A stretch of DNA of 64,000 nt, taken from contig CAMYOG010000010.1 in the NCBI GenBank assembly GCA_947259925.1, positions 50,842 through 114,841 on the forward strand, given 5' to 3'. Made by a program: the position numbers and the translations under genes. Shown in pieces: positions 35,338-44,765 of this stretch. Position 1 is the first letter of the stretch, and the number at the start of each line of letters is the position of its first letter. The stretch is from Thermoanaerobaculia bacterium. GTDB taxonomy: Bacteria > Acidobacteriota > Thermoanaerobaculia > Multivoradales > JAHEKO01. The notes beneath the pieces were generated by a model that had not been told where the DNA came from, did no database searches, and worked only from the letters and a program-made list of their open reading frames with translations.

Positions 35338-35672
35338 GTACGGTCCGCCTCGCGTAGGAGCAGCTCCCGGAAGCCGGCCGACGGCGGCAGCCGCACGAGC
35401 TGGATCAGTAGATAGATCGCGATCGCGATGTTGCCTAGGGTCGCGACGAGAACTGCCCACAGGATGCGCCGTCCGAGGGTCTCCTCCTTGTAGGCGATCC
35501 AGAGGTACACGGCCAGAAAACCGAAGTAGGCGTCAGCGAGGGTCGCCCGGAACCACGGGTCCGGCCAGAGCTCGGCCAGGGCCTCGAAGAGGCCGCGCTC
35601 GAGGGTCGCGACGGTGGTGACGGCGACCATTGCCAACAGGACCAGACCGAAGAGGATCTTGAGAGCGTTCAT
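35334..35672 (-). CDS. DUF1475-like small membrane protein
   Basis: A 112-residue protein with three hydrophobic helices (ILFGLVLLAMVAVTTVATL, AYFGFLAVYLWIAYKEE, ILWAVLVATLGNIAIAIYLL). The pattern resembles DUF1475, which is often found with cyclopropane synthase and DUF1295 genes. ATG at 35672 lies 14 bases after the preceding gene's stop; earlier starts lie within that gene. It overlaps the next gene by 4 bases. Function unknown. Confidence 0.75.
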   Translation of the reverse strand: MNALKILFGLVLLAMVAVTTVATLERGLFEALAELWPDPWFRATLADAYFGFLAVYLWIAYKEETLGRRILWAVLVATLGNIAIAIYLLIQLVRLPPSAGFRELLLREADRT

Positions 35673-35686
35673 GCGGGAGCTCGCGA

Positions 35687-36715
35687 TCAGTGGACCCGGG
35701 TCTCGCCCGGCGACCAGAGTGAATGGGAGACGAACCACTCCTCGCCGTCGTTGTAGCCGAACAGCTCGGAACAGGCGAGGAAGAACATTCGCCAGCGGCG
35801 GAACCAGCGCTCGGCCTCGCCACCGTGGACGGCCTGCAAGATCGGAAGGACCCGATCCCTACGGCGATCCAGGTTGGCTAGCCAGGCGAGCGCGGTCTTC
35901 TGGTAGTGACGGCCGTTGACCCGCCAGCGACGGTCGAGTCGAAGCGGGTTCGCGAACTCGTCCATCAGCCGCTCCGAAGGCATCAAACCACCGGTGAAGA
36001 AGTGGCGCGCCATCCAGTCGGTCGGGTTTTCGTCCTCGAAGAAGTAGGGCCGCTCGCGGTGACAGAAGATGTGGACGAAGAGCTTGCCCGTCGGCGCCAG
36101 CCAGCCAGCGATCCTCTCCAGGAGGAGCGAGTAGTTGCGCATGTGCTCGAACATCTCGATCGAGACGATGCGGTCGAAGCTTCGTGCCATCTGGAGGCAG
36201 GCCATGTCGGCGGTCAGGACCTCGACGTTGCTCAGTCGACGCGCTGCCGCCCGGGACCGGATCAGCTCGCCCTGCTGGATCGAGTTGGATGCCGCGGTGA
36301 CCAGGCAGCCCGGAAACCTGTCGGCGACCCAGAGTGTCAGCGAGCCCCATCCGCAGCCCAGATCGAGCACGCTCATGCCGTTCTCGATACCGGCGCGCGA
36401 GCAGGCCAGCTCGAGCGCCGCGGCCTCGGCGTCGTCGAGCGACCCGACGCCGCTCGACCAATAGCAGCCGCTGTACTTGAGGTGGCGGCCCAGAACGGCG
36501 GCGAAGAACTCCGGCGGCAGCTCGTAATGCTGCTCGTTCGCTGCCGCGGTCTCGATCGCCAGCGGGCTGGTACGCATCTCGTCGGCCACCGAACCGACCG
36601 CACCCGGATCGGATCCGATCGCGCGGATCCGGCTCCCCAGGAGCCGGCGAATGCCTCGCCGCAGGATCGGGTCCGGGATCCAACCCAGTTCGGCCAGTTC
36701 GAGCGCCCAGTTCAT
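35687..36715 (-). CDS. Cyclopropane-fatty-acyl-phospholipid synthase family methyltransferase
   Basis: A 342-residue SAM-dependent enzyme. The SAM site is VLDLGCGWGSLTLWVADRFP. The family markers are YSGCYWSSGVGSLDDAEAAA near the start and RIVSIEMFEHMRNY, followed by IFCHRERPYFFEDENPTDWM. It adds a methylene group from SAM to unsaturated acyl chains in the membrane, or acts on a related lipid. It is shorter at the N-terminus than E. coli Cfa and lacks most of the lipid-binding domain. It lies in the seven-gene operon from 40584 to 34552. Confidence 0.87.
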   Translation of the reverse strand: MNWALELAELGWIPDPILRRGIRRLLGSRIRAIGSDPGAVGSVADEMRTSPLAIETAAANEQHYELPPEFFAAVLGRHLKYSGCYWSSGVGSLDDAEAAALELACSRAGIENGMSVLDLGCGWGSLTLWVADRFPGCLVTAASNSIQQGELIRSRAAARRLSNVEVLTADMACLQMARSFDRIVSIEMFEHMRNYSLLLERIAGWLAPTGKLFVHIFCHRERPYFFEDENPTDWMARHFFTGGLMPSERLMDEFANPLRLDRRWRVNGRHYQKTALAWLANLDRRRDRVLPILQAVHGGEAERWFRRWRMFFLACSELFGYNDGEEWFVSHSLWSPGETRVH

Positions 36716-36775
36716 CCGTGCGAGCTCTTAGCGAAGCGTCCGGTCACGATACCCGAAGGAGAGGCTCCGCGGTGG

Positions 36776-37198
36776 TCACCAGCCGAGGAGAGCCAACGCG
36801 ATCGCTGACCTCGCGCTCCAGCCGATCGTCCGGACCCAGTTGGAGCGAACGAGCAGGGTGGCGGCTCGTGGGTCGAAACCGTCTACCAGGCGTCGGTGTA
36901 GCGGCACCTGGACGAGGGCGGTGCAGAGCCAGATCGCCAGCAACAGGACGGCACCGGCAATCGCGAGCGCAGCGGCTCCCTCTGGAGCGCGCAGGACCAC
37001 GAGAGCAGTGGTTGCCAGCTCCACCGACATGAGTGGCAGGACGACCGACGTCGTCCGGGCCTGGTGTGAAGCGGCGAAGCTACGGAAGTCGCCGATCGAT
37101 GCGAAGCTGAAGAGCGGGTAGTGGACGACCTGGACGAACCAGATCAAGCCGGTCATGGCCAGGGTGGACGCCGCGTGCAGGATCAGGAGGGTCGTCAC
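36776..37198 (-). CDS. Small polytopic membrane protein (DUF1772-like)
   Basis: A 140-residue protein with four hydrophobic helices: LHAASTLAMTGLIWFVQVVH, VVLPLMSVELATTALVVL, ALAIAGAVLLLAIWLCTALV and a C-terminal SAIALALLGW. The VQVPLHRRLVDGF part after helix three resembles DUF1772-type proteins. Its GTG overlaps the upstream SDR stop as GTGA. The role is not known; it accompanies lipid-modifying genes. Confidence 0.72.
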   Translation of the reverse strand: MTTLLILHAASTLAMTGLIWFVQVVHYPLFSFASIGDFRSFAASHQARTTSVVLPLMSVELATTALVVLRAPEGAAALAIAGAVLLLAIWLCTALVQVPLHRRLVDGFDPRAATLLVRSNWVRTIGWSARSAIALALLGW

Positions 37199-38709
37199 CG
37201 GGTGGCGGCACCTTTGCGGATCGGGCCGGGCGAGGTCGGTGCGAAGGTGTCGACGGTCATCGCCTCGGCGGTCCGGCAGACCCCGCGCAGCATGCCGCGA
37301 AAGACGAATCCATGGAGGGGCAGTACCCCCGCCCAGTAGAGAAGGCCGGCGAGGCCGCGAGGCTTGAACCGAGCGATCTGCGCCAGCGTCGTCCGCTGCC
37401 CGCCGTCGGTGATCTCGAACTCGAGCAGCGCTTCGCCGGGTAGCTTCATCTCGGCCCGCAGCTCGAGGCGTCGGTCCTGCTCGATCCCGGTGACACGCCA
37501 GAGGTCGAGCGCGTCACCGTAGCCGAGGCGTTTCGAATCGCGGCGACCGCGGCGCAGCCCCGGACCTCCGAACAGCCGGTCGATCCAGCCCCGGACCCGC
37601 CAGAGGAGATCCGCCGCATACCAGCCATTGCCGCCGCCGATCCGACAGATCGCTCGAAACACCGTCTCAGGGTCGGCCTCGATCTCGATCGTGCGGCGGT
37701 CGACGAAGGTCGTGCCACCGGCCCAGTCCGGATCCCCGGGCAGCGGCCCGGCGTCGGTCCACGAGGTCTCGACGTGATCGGCTCGCTGGTTGCCGAGTGC
37801 CGCCTCGATCGCCTCACGCGGGCTGAGCAGCCTCTGGGGCATCAGCTCTCGAGCCAGGTCCGATCGGCAGACAACGCGGTTGCGCAGCCCTTCCGCCAGG
37901 GGGCGTGCGATGCGGTGACTGAGCGGTGTGACCAGGTGGATCCAGAGCGAGCTGAGCCGAGGCGTCAGCACCGGCACGGGGAGGATGAGCCGCCTCGGAA
38001 GTCCGAGGGCTTCCGCCATGATTCGCATCAGGTCGCGATACGAGAGAACCTCGGAGCCGCCGATGTCGAGCACCCTGCCGGTCGTCTCCTCGACCTCGAG
38101 GACCCGGACCAGGTACGCCAGCACGTTCCTGACCGCGATCGGCTGCGACTCGGTCCTCACCCAGCGTGGAGTGATCATGATCGGCAACCGCTCGACCAGG
38201 TAGCGCAGGATCTCGAACGATGCGGAGCCGGAGCCGATGATCATCGCCGCGCGCAGGGTGGTCACCGGGACCGAGCCTGACGCCAGCTCGCGCTCCACTT
38301 CACGCCGTGACGACAGGTGCTCGCTCAGGGAGTTGCCGGTCTCCCCCAGGCCGCCGAGGTAGACGATTCTCTCGAGCGTAGGAGTCGAAGCGGCGGCGTC
38401 GGTGAAGCTCCTGGCGAGCAGACGATCGTGTTCGGGGTAGTCTTCGCCGCTCGCGAGCATCGAGTGGACGAGGTAGTAGGCGGCCGAGCAGCCGGCGAGT
38501 GCGTGCTCCACGGAGGCCCGGTCCGCCAGGTCTCCGGGGACGATCTCGACCCGGGGATCGTCAGCCCACGCGCGCGACTCGAGCTTCTTCGCGCTCCGCG
38601 CCAGGCAGCGCACTCGATACCCGGCTTGCAGGAGCCGGGGCACCAGCCGGCCGCCGATGTAGCCGGTGGCGCCGGTGACCAGAACGAGGGGCGAGCGTAG
38701 AGCCTTCAT
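37195..38709 (-). CDS. SDR NAD(P)-dependent oxidoreductase with C-terminal DUF2867/SRPBCC-like domain
   Basis: A 504-residue protein. The N-terminal Rossmann fold has LVTGATGYIGGRLVPRLLQA, then YYLVHSMLASGEDYPEHDRL and IVYLGGLGE, as in NAD(P)-binding NmrA-like proteins. Residues about 325-500 are a DUF2867-type domain (ETVFRAICRIGGGNGWYA). ATG at 38709 starts just before the Rossmann strand. The preceding gene reads about 149 bases into this one in another frame. Part of the lipid operon; substrate unknown. Confidence 0.85.
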   Translation of the reverse strand: MKALRSPLVLVTGATGYIGGRLVPRLLQAGYRVRCLARSAKKLESRAWADDPRVEIVPGDLADRASVEHALAGCSAAYYLVHSMLASGEDYPEHDRLLARSFTDAAASTPTLERIVYLGGLGETGNSLSEHLSSRREVERELASGSVPVTTLRAAMIIGSGSASFEILRYLVERLPIMITPRWVRTESQPIAVRNVLAYLVRVLEVEETTGRVLDIGGSEVLSYRDLMRIMAEALGLPRRLILPVPVLTPRLSSLWIHLVTPLSHRIARPLAEGLRNRVVCRSDLARELMPQRLLSPREAIEAALGNQRADHVETSWTDAGPLPGDPDWAGGTTFVDRRTIEIEADPETVFRAICRIGGGNGWYAADLLWRVRGWIDRLFGGPGLRRGRRDSKRLGYGDALDLWRVTGIEQDRRLELRAEMKLPGEALLEFEITDGGQRTTLAQIARFKPRGLAGLLYWAGVLPLHGFVFRGMLRGVCRTAEAMTVDTFAPTSPGPIRKGAATR

Positions 38710-39211
38710 CTGCGACCTCGTTCTCAAGTTCGCCGGTACGCGCGATTGGGATGCGGCTGTCGACCCGGGTGCGCAGGATTTCCCGAGCCCTGGTCTCGCG
38801 GTGGCTGAAGATCCGCCGCAGGTCGGGGTAGGCGATCAGGCGGTCGGCCAGCCGGCCGCCCGGGGCGCTGAAGACGACTCGATCGATCACGGTCGTGCCG
38901 TCTGCCTCGGGCTCGAAGATGTGCTCGTGCCGGAAGTAGCGATATGGCCCTCGTTTCTGCTCATAGACCAGGTAGCTGGGCTCGCGCCAGTCGGTCAGCC
39001 GGCTGACCCAGGGGAGTCTCAGGCCGCGCCAGCGGAGGTCGTAGGAGATCTCGCACCCCGCGGCCAGGGGCGAGGGGACCTTGCCGGCCGGTCGCAGGCG
39101 AAACCAGCTCGGCGTCAAGAGGTCCAAGCAGTCCGGGTCGGAGAAGAGCGCGAAGACCCGCGGGCGCTCGAACGGCAGCCAGAAGCGATGGGCGAAGGAG
39201 GAGGCTCTCAC
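38561..39211 (-). CDS. SRPBCC family protein with 3' overlap into the next gene
   Basis: A 216-codon frame. Residues 1-155 are a ligand-binding SRPBCC domain of the type found with TIGR01777 proteins: FAHRFWLPFERPRVFALFSD, then WFRLRPAG and FRHEHIFEPEADGTTVIDRV, ending RRIFSHRETRAREIL. The last 60 residues (GHRRHRLHRRPAGAPAPAS) are simply the SDR gene read in another frame. The normal stop appears lost, or a frameshift once joined this protein to the SDR, as in the upstream fused protein. The GTG overlaps the upstream stop as GTGA. Confidence 0.72.
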   Translation of the reverse strand: MRASSFAHRFWLPFERPRVFALFSDPDCLDLLTPSWFRLRPAGKVPSPLAAGCEISYDLRWRGLRLPWVSRLTDWREPSYLVYEQKRGPYRYFRHEHIFEPEADGTTVIDRVVFSAPGGRLADRLIAYPDLRRIFSHRETRAREILRTRVDSRIPIARTGELENEVADEGSTLAPRSGHRRHRLHRRPAGAPAPASRVSSALPGAEREEARVARVG

Positions 39212-40584
39212 CTCGACTCGACCTTGCCGAGAAGGCGGGCCAGAGCACGGTCGAGCTCGGCGTCGTGGAACTCGAAGCCGATCTTGGCCAGCTGGCGCGG
39301 CTCCACACGGGTGCTGGACAGCAGCATCTCGTCGGCCATCTCGCCGAAGAGCATGCGGGCCGCCGGGCCCGGGACGGGAAAGAGCGTCGGCCGGCGGAGC
39401 ACGCGACCGAGAGCGCGAGTGAGCTCGGCGTTGGTGACCGCCTCGGGAGCGACGACATTGACCGGCCCGGAGAGCCGCGAGTCGAGAAGGGCCTGGTAGA
39501 CGGCGCCGATCGCATCGTCGATCGAGATCCAGCTCAGGTATTGGCGGCCCGTTCCGAGACGTCCTCCCGCGCCCAGCCGGAAGGGCGGCAGCATCTTGGC
39601 CAGAGCACCCCCGGATGGAGACAGGATGACGCCGAAGCGAAGGGTGACGACTCGCATACCCAGATCAGCGGCCTCGAGGGCGGCCTCCTCCCACTCCCGA
39701 CAGACGTCGGCGAGGAACCCCTCGCCAGAGCGGCTCGCCTCGTTCAGCCGCTCGTCGCCTCGAGAGCCGTAGAACCCGATCGCCGAGGCACAGACCAGGG
39801 TCTTCGGCGGAGATTCGAGTCGCGCGAGCGACTGGACGAGCTTGCGGGTCCCTTCGACGCGGCTCGACCGGATCCGGTGCTTGCGGGAAGCGGTCCAGCG
39901 CCCGCCGGCGATGCTCTCGCCCGCGAGATGGACGACCGCGTCGAGAGCATCGACCTTCTCGGGCGACGCGAGTCCGGACTCCTGACTCCAGGATGTGGAG
40001 ACGCCGGCTCTCGCCTTTCCCCGCACCAGCCGCAACACCTGATGGCCACCCGTCGTCAGGAAGGGGGTCAGCGACCTGCCCACCAGGCCGCTGGAGCCTG
40101 AGACGGCGACCCGCAGCCGGGGTCGATCGAGGAAGGTCTGGTGTCGAACTATGTCGCGTGCCGTGGTCTCGTGGCGGTAGGCGAACGTAGTCGCGAGGTC
40201 GCGTCGAACCTGGCCGCCCGCGAGTGTTCGCCCCAGGAAACCGCCCGGCAAGTCATATTCGATCAGGTCACGCAGGAGAGCGGTATCGTCGGCGGCTTCG
40301 AACTCGTGGCGATGGACCCAACGCTTGAATGGACCCTCGGCCTGCACGTCGACGAACGAGTGTTCCGGGGCCACCTCCCGATGCTCGGCCACCCATTTCA
40401 GCCACAAGGGCCCCTTCTTCATTCGGAGCCGCACGCGACTGCCGTTCTCGACTGGAGCGGGCTGCTCGATCTCGATTGACTGCCAGGGCGGGCGAAGCCG
40501 TTCGAATGCACCGGCTCGGGTGTGCCAGGCGTAGAGCTCCGCCGGTGAAGTATTGAGTCGACTCTCGAAGGTCTGGACTGGCAT
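39208..40584 (-). CDS. TIGR01777 family epimerase with N-terminal SRPBCC domain (YfcH-like)
   Basis: A 458-residue protein, first of the lipid operon. Residues 1-155 are an SRPBCC domain (TFESRLNTSPAELYAWHTRA, then WVHRHEFEAADDTALLRDLI). Residues about 165-455 are a Rossmann epimerase of the YfcH/TIGR01777 type: VAVSGSSGLVGRSLTPFL, AVVHLAGESIAGGRW, ASAIGFYGSRGDERLNEAS and SWISIDDAIGAVYQAL. ATG at 40584 follows GGGAGA. The SRPBCC-epimerase fusion is known for this family. Function is uncharacterised, but it often sits with cyclopropane synthase and photolyase genes. Confidence 0.87.
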   Translation of the reverse strand: MPVQTFESRLNTSPAELYAWHTRAGAFERLRPPWQSIEIEQPAPVENGSRVRLRMKKGPLWLKWVAEHREVAPEHSFVDVQAEGPFKRWVHRHEFEAADDTALLRDLIEYDLPGGFLGRTLAGGQVRRDLATTFAYRHETTARDIVRHQTFLDRPRLRVAVSGSSGLVGRSLTPFLTTGGHQVLRLVRGKARAGVSTSWSQESGLASPEKVDALDAVVHLAGESIAGGRWTASRKHRIRSSRVEGTRKLVQSLARLESPPKTLVCASAIGFYGSRGDERLNEASRSGEGFLADVCREWEEAALEAADLGMRVVTLRFGVILSPSGGALAKMLPPFRLGAGGRLGTGRQYLSWISIDDAIGAVYQALLDSRLSGPVNVVAPEAVTNAELTRALGRVLRRPTLFPVPGPAARMLFGEMADEMLLSSTRVEPRQLAKIGFEFHDAELDRALARLLGKVESR

Positions 40585-40656
40585 TCTCCCAGCTCTTTTC
40601 GCGCGCGTGGCCCCGACGGTTGCATCCGGTCTACGGGCGAAAGCGAATCGTAAGGC

Positions 40657-41277
40657 ATGGCCCCGGCAAGCGGTACAACCTCCACCGTCTTGAACGCCGT
40701 CCTCTACCACATCGGCTGGTTCGCGTGCGTCCTGGGAGCGGCCTCGGGCGTCGGAACGCTGGGCGCTCTGGTTGCGCTGATCCTGGTCGGTGCACACCTC
40801 GTGTTGGCGGAGCGGCCCGACCAGGAGTGGCAGCTCGTTCTCACCGTGGCTGCAATCGGGGTCTTTGTCGATAGCCTGCACGCTGCTCTCGGGATCCTCG
40901 ACTTCCGTGGGCACCAGGCGGGCAGCCTGGCACCACTCTGGCTCGTCGCTCTCTGGCTGCAATTCGGAACCGTCCTGCACTTCTGCATGCGCTGGTTGTC
41001 GCAGAGGTACCTCGTCGCCTCGATGCTCGGACTGGTCGGCGGGCCGCTGGCCTTCCTCGGCGGAGAGCGGCTCGGTGCGGCGTCGTTCGGTGAGCCCCGA
41101 CTCCTGTCGTTGGCTCTCCTGGGGCTCTCGTGGTCGCTGCTGCTGCCGCTGCTGGTGCTGATCGCCGATCGGCTCGGCGGCGTCGGCCGCTACCGACTGG
41201 TGCGCTTCCGGGCCCGGGATCGATCAGGACTTGGCGCCGACCCGCAGCGCTCGCGCCGCGCCGTCGGCGCTGGGTGA
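40657..41277 (+). CDS. DUF2878 membrane protein
   Basis: A 206-residue protein with five to six hydrophobic helices ([58 protein letters not shown]). [16 protein letters not shown] at the start and [12 protein letters not shown] in the middle match DUF2878, a regular neighbour of cyclopropane synthase and TIGR01777 genes. It is divergent from that operon across 72 bases. Its end overlaps the convergent histidine kinase gene by 54 bases. The last 15 residues may be poorly conserved. Confidence 0.83.
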   Translation: MAPASGTTSTVLNAVLYHIGWFACVLGAASGVGTLGALVALILVGAHLVLAERPDQEWQLVLTVAAIGVFVDSLHAALGILDFRGHQAGSLAPLWLVALWLQFGTVLHFCMRWLSQRYLVASMLGLVGGPLAFLGGERLGAASFGEPRLLSLALLGLSWSLLLPLLVLIADRLGGVGRYRLVRFRARDRSGLGADPQRSRRAVGAG

Positions 41278-43503
41278 CTCCACGATCTCGTAGAGCCGCT
41301 GGGTATCGATCGGTTTCGAGAGATAGCCGTCCATTCCGGCCGCCAGGCAGCGGTCGCGGAAGTCGCTGGTCGCATGTGCCGTCGTGGCGATGATCGGCAC
41401 CCGCTGACTGCCGCTGCTCCACTCGAGGGCGCGGACTGCCGCGGTCGCTTCGAAGCCGCACATACCCGGCATCTGGATGTCCATCAGCACCAGATCGAAG
41501 CGGTTCTGGGCAAACAGATCGATGGCTTCCTGACCGTTGCGTGCTTCGACCACGTCGTGGCCGCGCTTCTCGAGCAGCCGGCTGACCAGCTTCCGATTGA
41601 CCGGGTGGTCCTCGACCAGCAGCACCGTGAGCCGGGTCTGGTTCTCGCGCAGGAAGTGCCGGGTCACCAGCGGTCGGCTGTGTCGGGGTGTGCCGGACAT
41701 ACCCGCCAGCGCCTGGATCGCGCCCTGCAGCTCGTGACGATGTACGGGGGTCGTCAGGTAACCGTCTATCCGCAGCTGCCGGCAGCGGGTCGCCTCACCG
41801 TGGCAGCCAGCCGAGATGACCAGGATCGCCTGCCGGTTGAATGACGGGTGGCCCTGCAATCGCTCGACCAGCCCGAACGCGTCCAGCTCCGGTGGCCGTG
41901 ACGAGAGCAGGAGCAGGTCGTACGGCTGCCGCCTCTGCCAATCTGTCGCGTGCTGGGCGAGCGCCTCGTCAGCGTGGCCGCTCTCCTGGACGTCGAGTCC
42001 CCAGTCCTTGAGCGTCGCCACCGACATCTGTCGGGCACCGCGATCGGAGTCGACGACCAGGGCTCGCAGGCCGGCGATCTCGCTCCCGATGGTCGCCACT
42101 CCCTGCTCCTGGGCCGGTCTCAGCGGAACGGTGAACTCGAACCGGCTGCCTCGGCCCGGCTCGCTTTCGCAGGTCAGCCGGCCGCCCATCAGCTCGACCA
42201 GCTCGCGCGAGATCGTCAGGCCGAGGCCCGTGCCCTCGAAACGGCGCTTGCTCGAGGAATCCACCTGCGTGAACGGCTCGAAGATCTGTTCCAGCTTCCG
42301 GGCGGAGATACCGATGCCGGTGTCCTCGACGGCGAAGCCGAGCACCAGACCCCATTCGCTGCGGGATCGGACATCCACCTCCACCGTCACTCGCCCCTGC
42401 TCGGTGAACTTGATGGCGTTGGCCACCAGGTTGAGCAGCACACGGCGGATCCGACCCGGATCCCCGTACACCGATTCGGGCACGTCGTCGCCGACCCTGC
42501 TGTGGAGCTCGAGATCCTTCTCGCGCGTTCTGAGGGCGAGGGTCTTCAACGTCTGCTCGAGCATCTCGCGGAGCTCGAAGTCGATCAGCTGCAGCTCGAC
42601 CTTGCCGGCCTCGATCTTCGAGAAGTCGAGCACGCTGTTGATCAGTTCGAGTAGTAAGCGTGCCGACTGATTGGCCAGGGTCAGGTACTCGTGCTGCTCG
42701 GGTCGCAGGTTGGTGTCGAGCGTCAGCTCGGTCATGCCGATGATCGCGTTCATCGGCGTTCTGATCTCGTGACTGACGTTGGCGAGAAAGTCGCTCTTGG
42801 CGCGAGTCGCCGCCTCGGCCCGGGTGATCGCGTCCTGGAGCTCTTTCGATGTGCGATCGAGGTCGGCGGCCAGCTCGTGCAGCCGCTCGGTCTTGCGTGC
42901 GTTGAACGAGACGTAGATCCCGAGGCCGTAGAGCGCGATCATCTTGGCCGACTCGGTCGGCCAGTAGATCTGGCGCTGCTCGACCGACACGAGGTAGACG
43001 AGCAGCACGAGGTAGGCGAGTACGATCACGTGGCTGAAGAAGAGGACCCGACGGAAGTTCGTGTGCGCCTGGTCGGCGACGCGCACCAGCAGAAGCATGA
43101 ACAACCAGCTCGTGTTGCCGCCGGTCAGGTAGATGGCCGGTAGCAGCAGGATGAAGACGTCCGCGGTCAAGAAGACCGGACCGAGATCGAGCTGTCCGGC
43201 GCGCAGCCGCAGGCGGTGCAGCAGCAGCCACGAGATCAGCGAGTAGAGCAGCACCAGGATCGCCGCCGTCTGGAGATGGCGGACCGGGTAGGAGGCGTCC
43301 CGCAGCAGGTAGTTGTGGAGCGGCACGAGGGCCGCCAACAGGAGGGTTCCGAGGGCTCGGAGCGTCGGGCTCTGCACCGTCTGGTGATTGAGCTCCTGGA
43401 GGCGAGTTCTGACCGGGCTGTCCGGACGATCGGCGAGGCTCTCGCTCACGTCCGAGCTGAGTGCAGCGCGCGTGCCCACGCTGCTCGGATCGTAAACTTT
43501 CAA
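41224..43503 (-). CDS. Hybrid sensor histidine kinase with two receiver domains
   Basis: A 759-residue protein. Residues about 48-175 hold five to six membrane helices ([34 protein letters not shown]). A short coiled coil leads to HisKA with the phosphoacceptor in [19 protein letters not shown], then an ATPase domain ([36 protein letters not shown]). Receiver 1 ([15 protein letters not shown]) has no clear phosphoacceptor Asp: [12 protein letters not shown] replaces the usual D. Receiver 2 is complete ([24 protein letters not shown]). The start is TTG at 43503 with weak ribosome site; later GTG codons are possible. A lone HPt protein nearby could relay the phosphate. Confidence 0.9.
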   Translation of the reverse strand: MKVYDPSSVGTRAALSSDVSESLADRPDSPVRTRLQELNHQTVQSPTLRALGTLLLAALVPLHNYLLRDASYPVRHLQTAAILVLLYSLISWLLLHRLRLRAGQLDLGPVFLTADVFILLLPAIYLTGGNTSWLFMLLLVRVADQAHTNFRRVLFFSHVIVLAYLVLLVYLVSVEQRQIYWPTESAKMIALYGLGIYVSFNARKTERLHELAADLDRTSKELQDAITRAEAATRAKSDFLANVSHEIRTPMNAIIGMTELTLDTNLRPEQHEYLTLANQSARLLLELINSVLDFSKIEAGKVELQLIDFELREMLEQTLKTLALRTREKDLELHSRVGDDVPESVYGDPGRIRRVLLNLVANAIKFTEQGRVTVEVDVRSRSEWGLVLGFAVEDTGIGISARKLEQIFEPFTQVDSSSKRRFEGTGLGLTISRELVELMGGRLTCESEPGRGSRFEFTVPLRPAQEQGVATIGSEIAGLRALVVDSDRGARQMSVATLKDWGLDVQESGHADEALAQHATDWQRRQPYDLLLLSSRPPELDAFGLVERLQGHPSFNRQAILVISAGCHGEATRCRQLRIDGYLTTPVHRHELQGAIQALAGMSGTPRHSRPLVTRHFLRENQTRLTVLLVEDHPVNRKLVSRLLEKRGHDVVEARNGQEAIDLFAQNRFDLVLMDIQMPGMCGFEATAAVRALEWSSGSQRVPIIATTAHATSDFRDRCLAAGMDGYLSKPIDTQRLYEIVESPSADGAARALRVGAKS

Positions 43504-43654
43504 ATGAAAGGTACTTAGAAGTCTCCCCCTGTCTCGGAAATCCGTGATTTGCAGGTTTTGGTGAGTTGGCTGTCAAAGAACCGCGACCTCGCACACGTGG
43601 ACCGCCGAGGTCGGGTACCCTCCGGGGCACGGCTCTTGAAAGGAAGGGCCGCAG

Positions 43655-44092
43655 ATGGGGAGTCGAGACTCGGAACGGGCCGACCGGCGGGCCGATCGCC
43701 GGCGCCGGCCGACCAGCCTGATGAGCGCACTGGTGGGCCCAGGCCGGCGACGTGCCTTTCGCCGCTCGGGCGAGGGCGAGAACCAGTACGTCGACCGGCT
43801 TCGCTGGCGAACCGTCTTCCTGGTGGTGTTCATCCTGCTGGCGTGCGCCGTCGACGCCCTGTTCACCCTGCTGCACCTCGACGAGGGAGCGGTGGAGGCC
43901 AATCCGTTCATGGCGATGGCTCTGGACCGCAGCGAGGCTCTCTTCGTCGGAGTCAAGATCGCGATCACCGTGATCGGCGTCTGGCTACTCGCCGCACATC
44001 AGAACTTCCGCGTCGGCCTCACGGGCCTCTATCTCATCGCCGGCGGCTACACGATCCTGATCGCGTACCACCTGACGCTCTTCCTGCGCTGA
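43655..44092 (+). CDS. DUF5658-like membrane protein
   Basis: A 145-residue protein. A basic cytoplasmic N-terminus (RADRRADRRRRPTS) precedes three membrane helices: TVFLVVFILLACAVDALFTL, ALFVGVKIAITVIGVWLLA and GLYLIAGGYTILIAYHLTLF. The loop EGAVEANPFMAMALDRS with NP-M is characteristic of DUF5658. AAAGGAAGGG precedes the ATG. It stands alone among signalling genes; role unknown. Confidence 0.77.
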   Translation: MGSRDSERADRRADRRRRPTSLMSALVGPGRRRAFRRSGEGENQYVDRLRWRTVFLVVFILLACAVDALFTLLHLDEGAVEANPFMAMALDRSEALFVGVKIAITVIGVWLLAAHQNFRVGLTGLYLIAGGYTILIAYHLTLFLR

Positions 44093-44101
44093 GCGAGCGC
44101 T

Positions 44102-44362
44102 CTAGAAGTAGTCCCCGCCGGCCAGGGCGTGCCAGCCGGCGATCTCGCCGGTGGGCGTGGAGCGTTGGATGACGACATTGCCGTGTAGGATCAGGTAGAA
44201 GCTGGAGGGTTCCTCGCCATCTCCGAACACCCGGTCGCCCGAGTCGAAGCGCACCGAGCGACCGCTCGCGGACAGGAGTCGAAGATGCTCATCGTTGAAG
44301 TGCGAGAAGATCTCGACTTCCCTCAGATGGTGAGAGTGGTCGGCCGCTGCTGCCTGGGTCAT
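44102..44362 (-). CDS. Truncated cyclic nucleotide-binding-like protein
   Basis: An 86-residue protein covering the first half of a cNMP-binding domain: REVEIFSHFNDEHLRLLSAS, RVFGDGEEPSSFYLILHGNV and GWHALAGGDYF. It stops where the phosphate-binding cassette would begin, so it should not bind a cyclic nucleotide in the normal way. It may be a degenerate sensor or a shortened gene. It lies between DUF5658 and HPt genes. Confidence 0.7.
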   Translation of the reverse strand: MTQAAAADHSHHLREVEIFSHFNDEHLRLLSASGRSVRFDSGDRVFGDGEEPSSFYLILHGNVVIQRSTPTGEIAGWHALAGGDYF

Positions 44363-44385
44363 CGGCTCGTCCCCGGAGTGGACGT

Positions 44386-44751
44386 GTGAGCGAAGATCGG
44401 CCCGGTCGCTCTCGGAGCTTCGACCACCGGGCCCTGGTCGAGCGCGTCGCCGGTGACGGCGAGCTCCTGCGCCAGGTCGTAGAGCTGTTCTGCGCCGATA
44501 CGCCGCCGCGCCTGGCCGAGCTGGCGCGTGCCCTCGACTCCGGCGACCTGAAGCTCGCCCGGGAGACTGCCCACGCTCTCAAGGGAGGCGTGTCGATGTT
44601 CGAGGCCGACCCGGCGTTCCGGGCCGCCGTGCGCATGGAGGACCTGGTGCCGCACGCTACGACCGAGGAGCTGCGGGCAGCCTTACAGAGAGTCGAGGAC
44701 GAGTACCTTCGGCTCTGCCGAGAGCTGGAGGAGTTCGCGGCCGGGTTCTGA
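44386..44751 (+). CDS. Stand-alone HPt phosphotransfer protein
   Basis: A 121-residue four-helix HPt protein with the phosphoacceptor His in ARETAHALKGGVSMFEADPA. There is no kinase or receiver domain. GTG at 44386 follows CCGGAG. It lies between a hybrid kinase (41224-43503) and an NtrC-type regulator (44766-46157) and may carry phosphate between them; that connection is inferred from position. Confidence 0.85.
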   Translation: MSEDRPGRSRSFDHRALVERVAGDGELLRQVVELFCADTPPRLAELARALDSGDLKLARETAHALKGGVSMFEADPAFRAAVRMEDLVPHATTEELRAALQRVEDEYLRLCRELEEFAAGF

Positions 44752-44765
44752 TCGCTGCCGGCGCG

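Noticed and set aside
40625..40656. GCATCC and TAAG before the DUF2878 gene as a possible RpoE/ChrR-type promoter
   Set aside because: The spacing between the two parts is 23 bases, too long for that class, and the first box is incomplete.
41969..43876. A 635-codon minus-strand frame
   Set aside because: It shadows the histidine kinase, which holds HisKA, ATPase and receiver motifs in its own frame.
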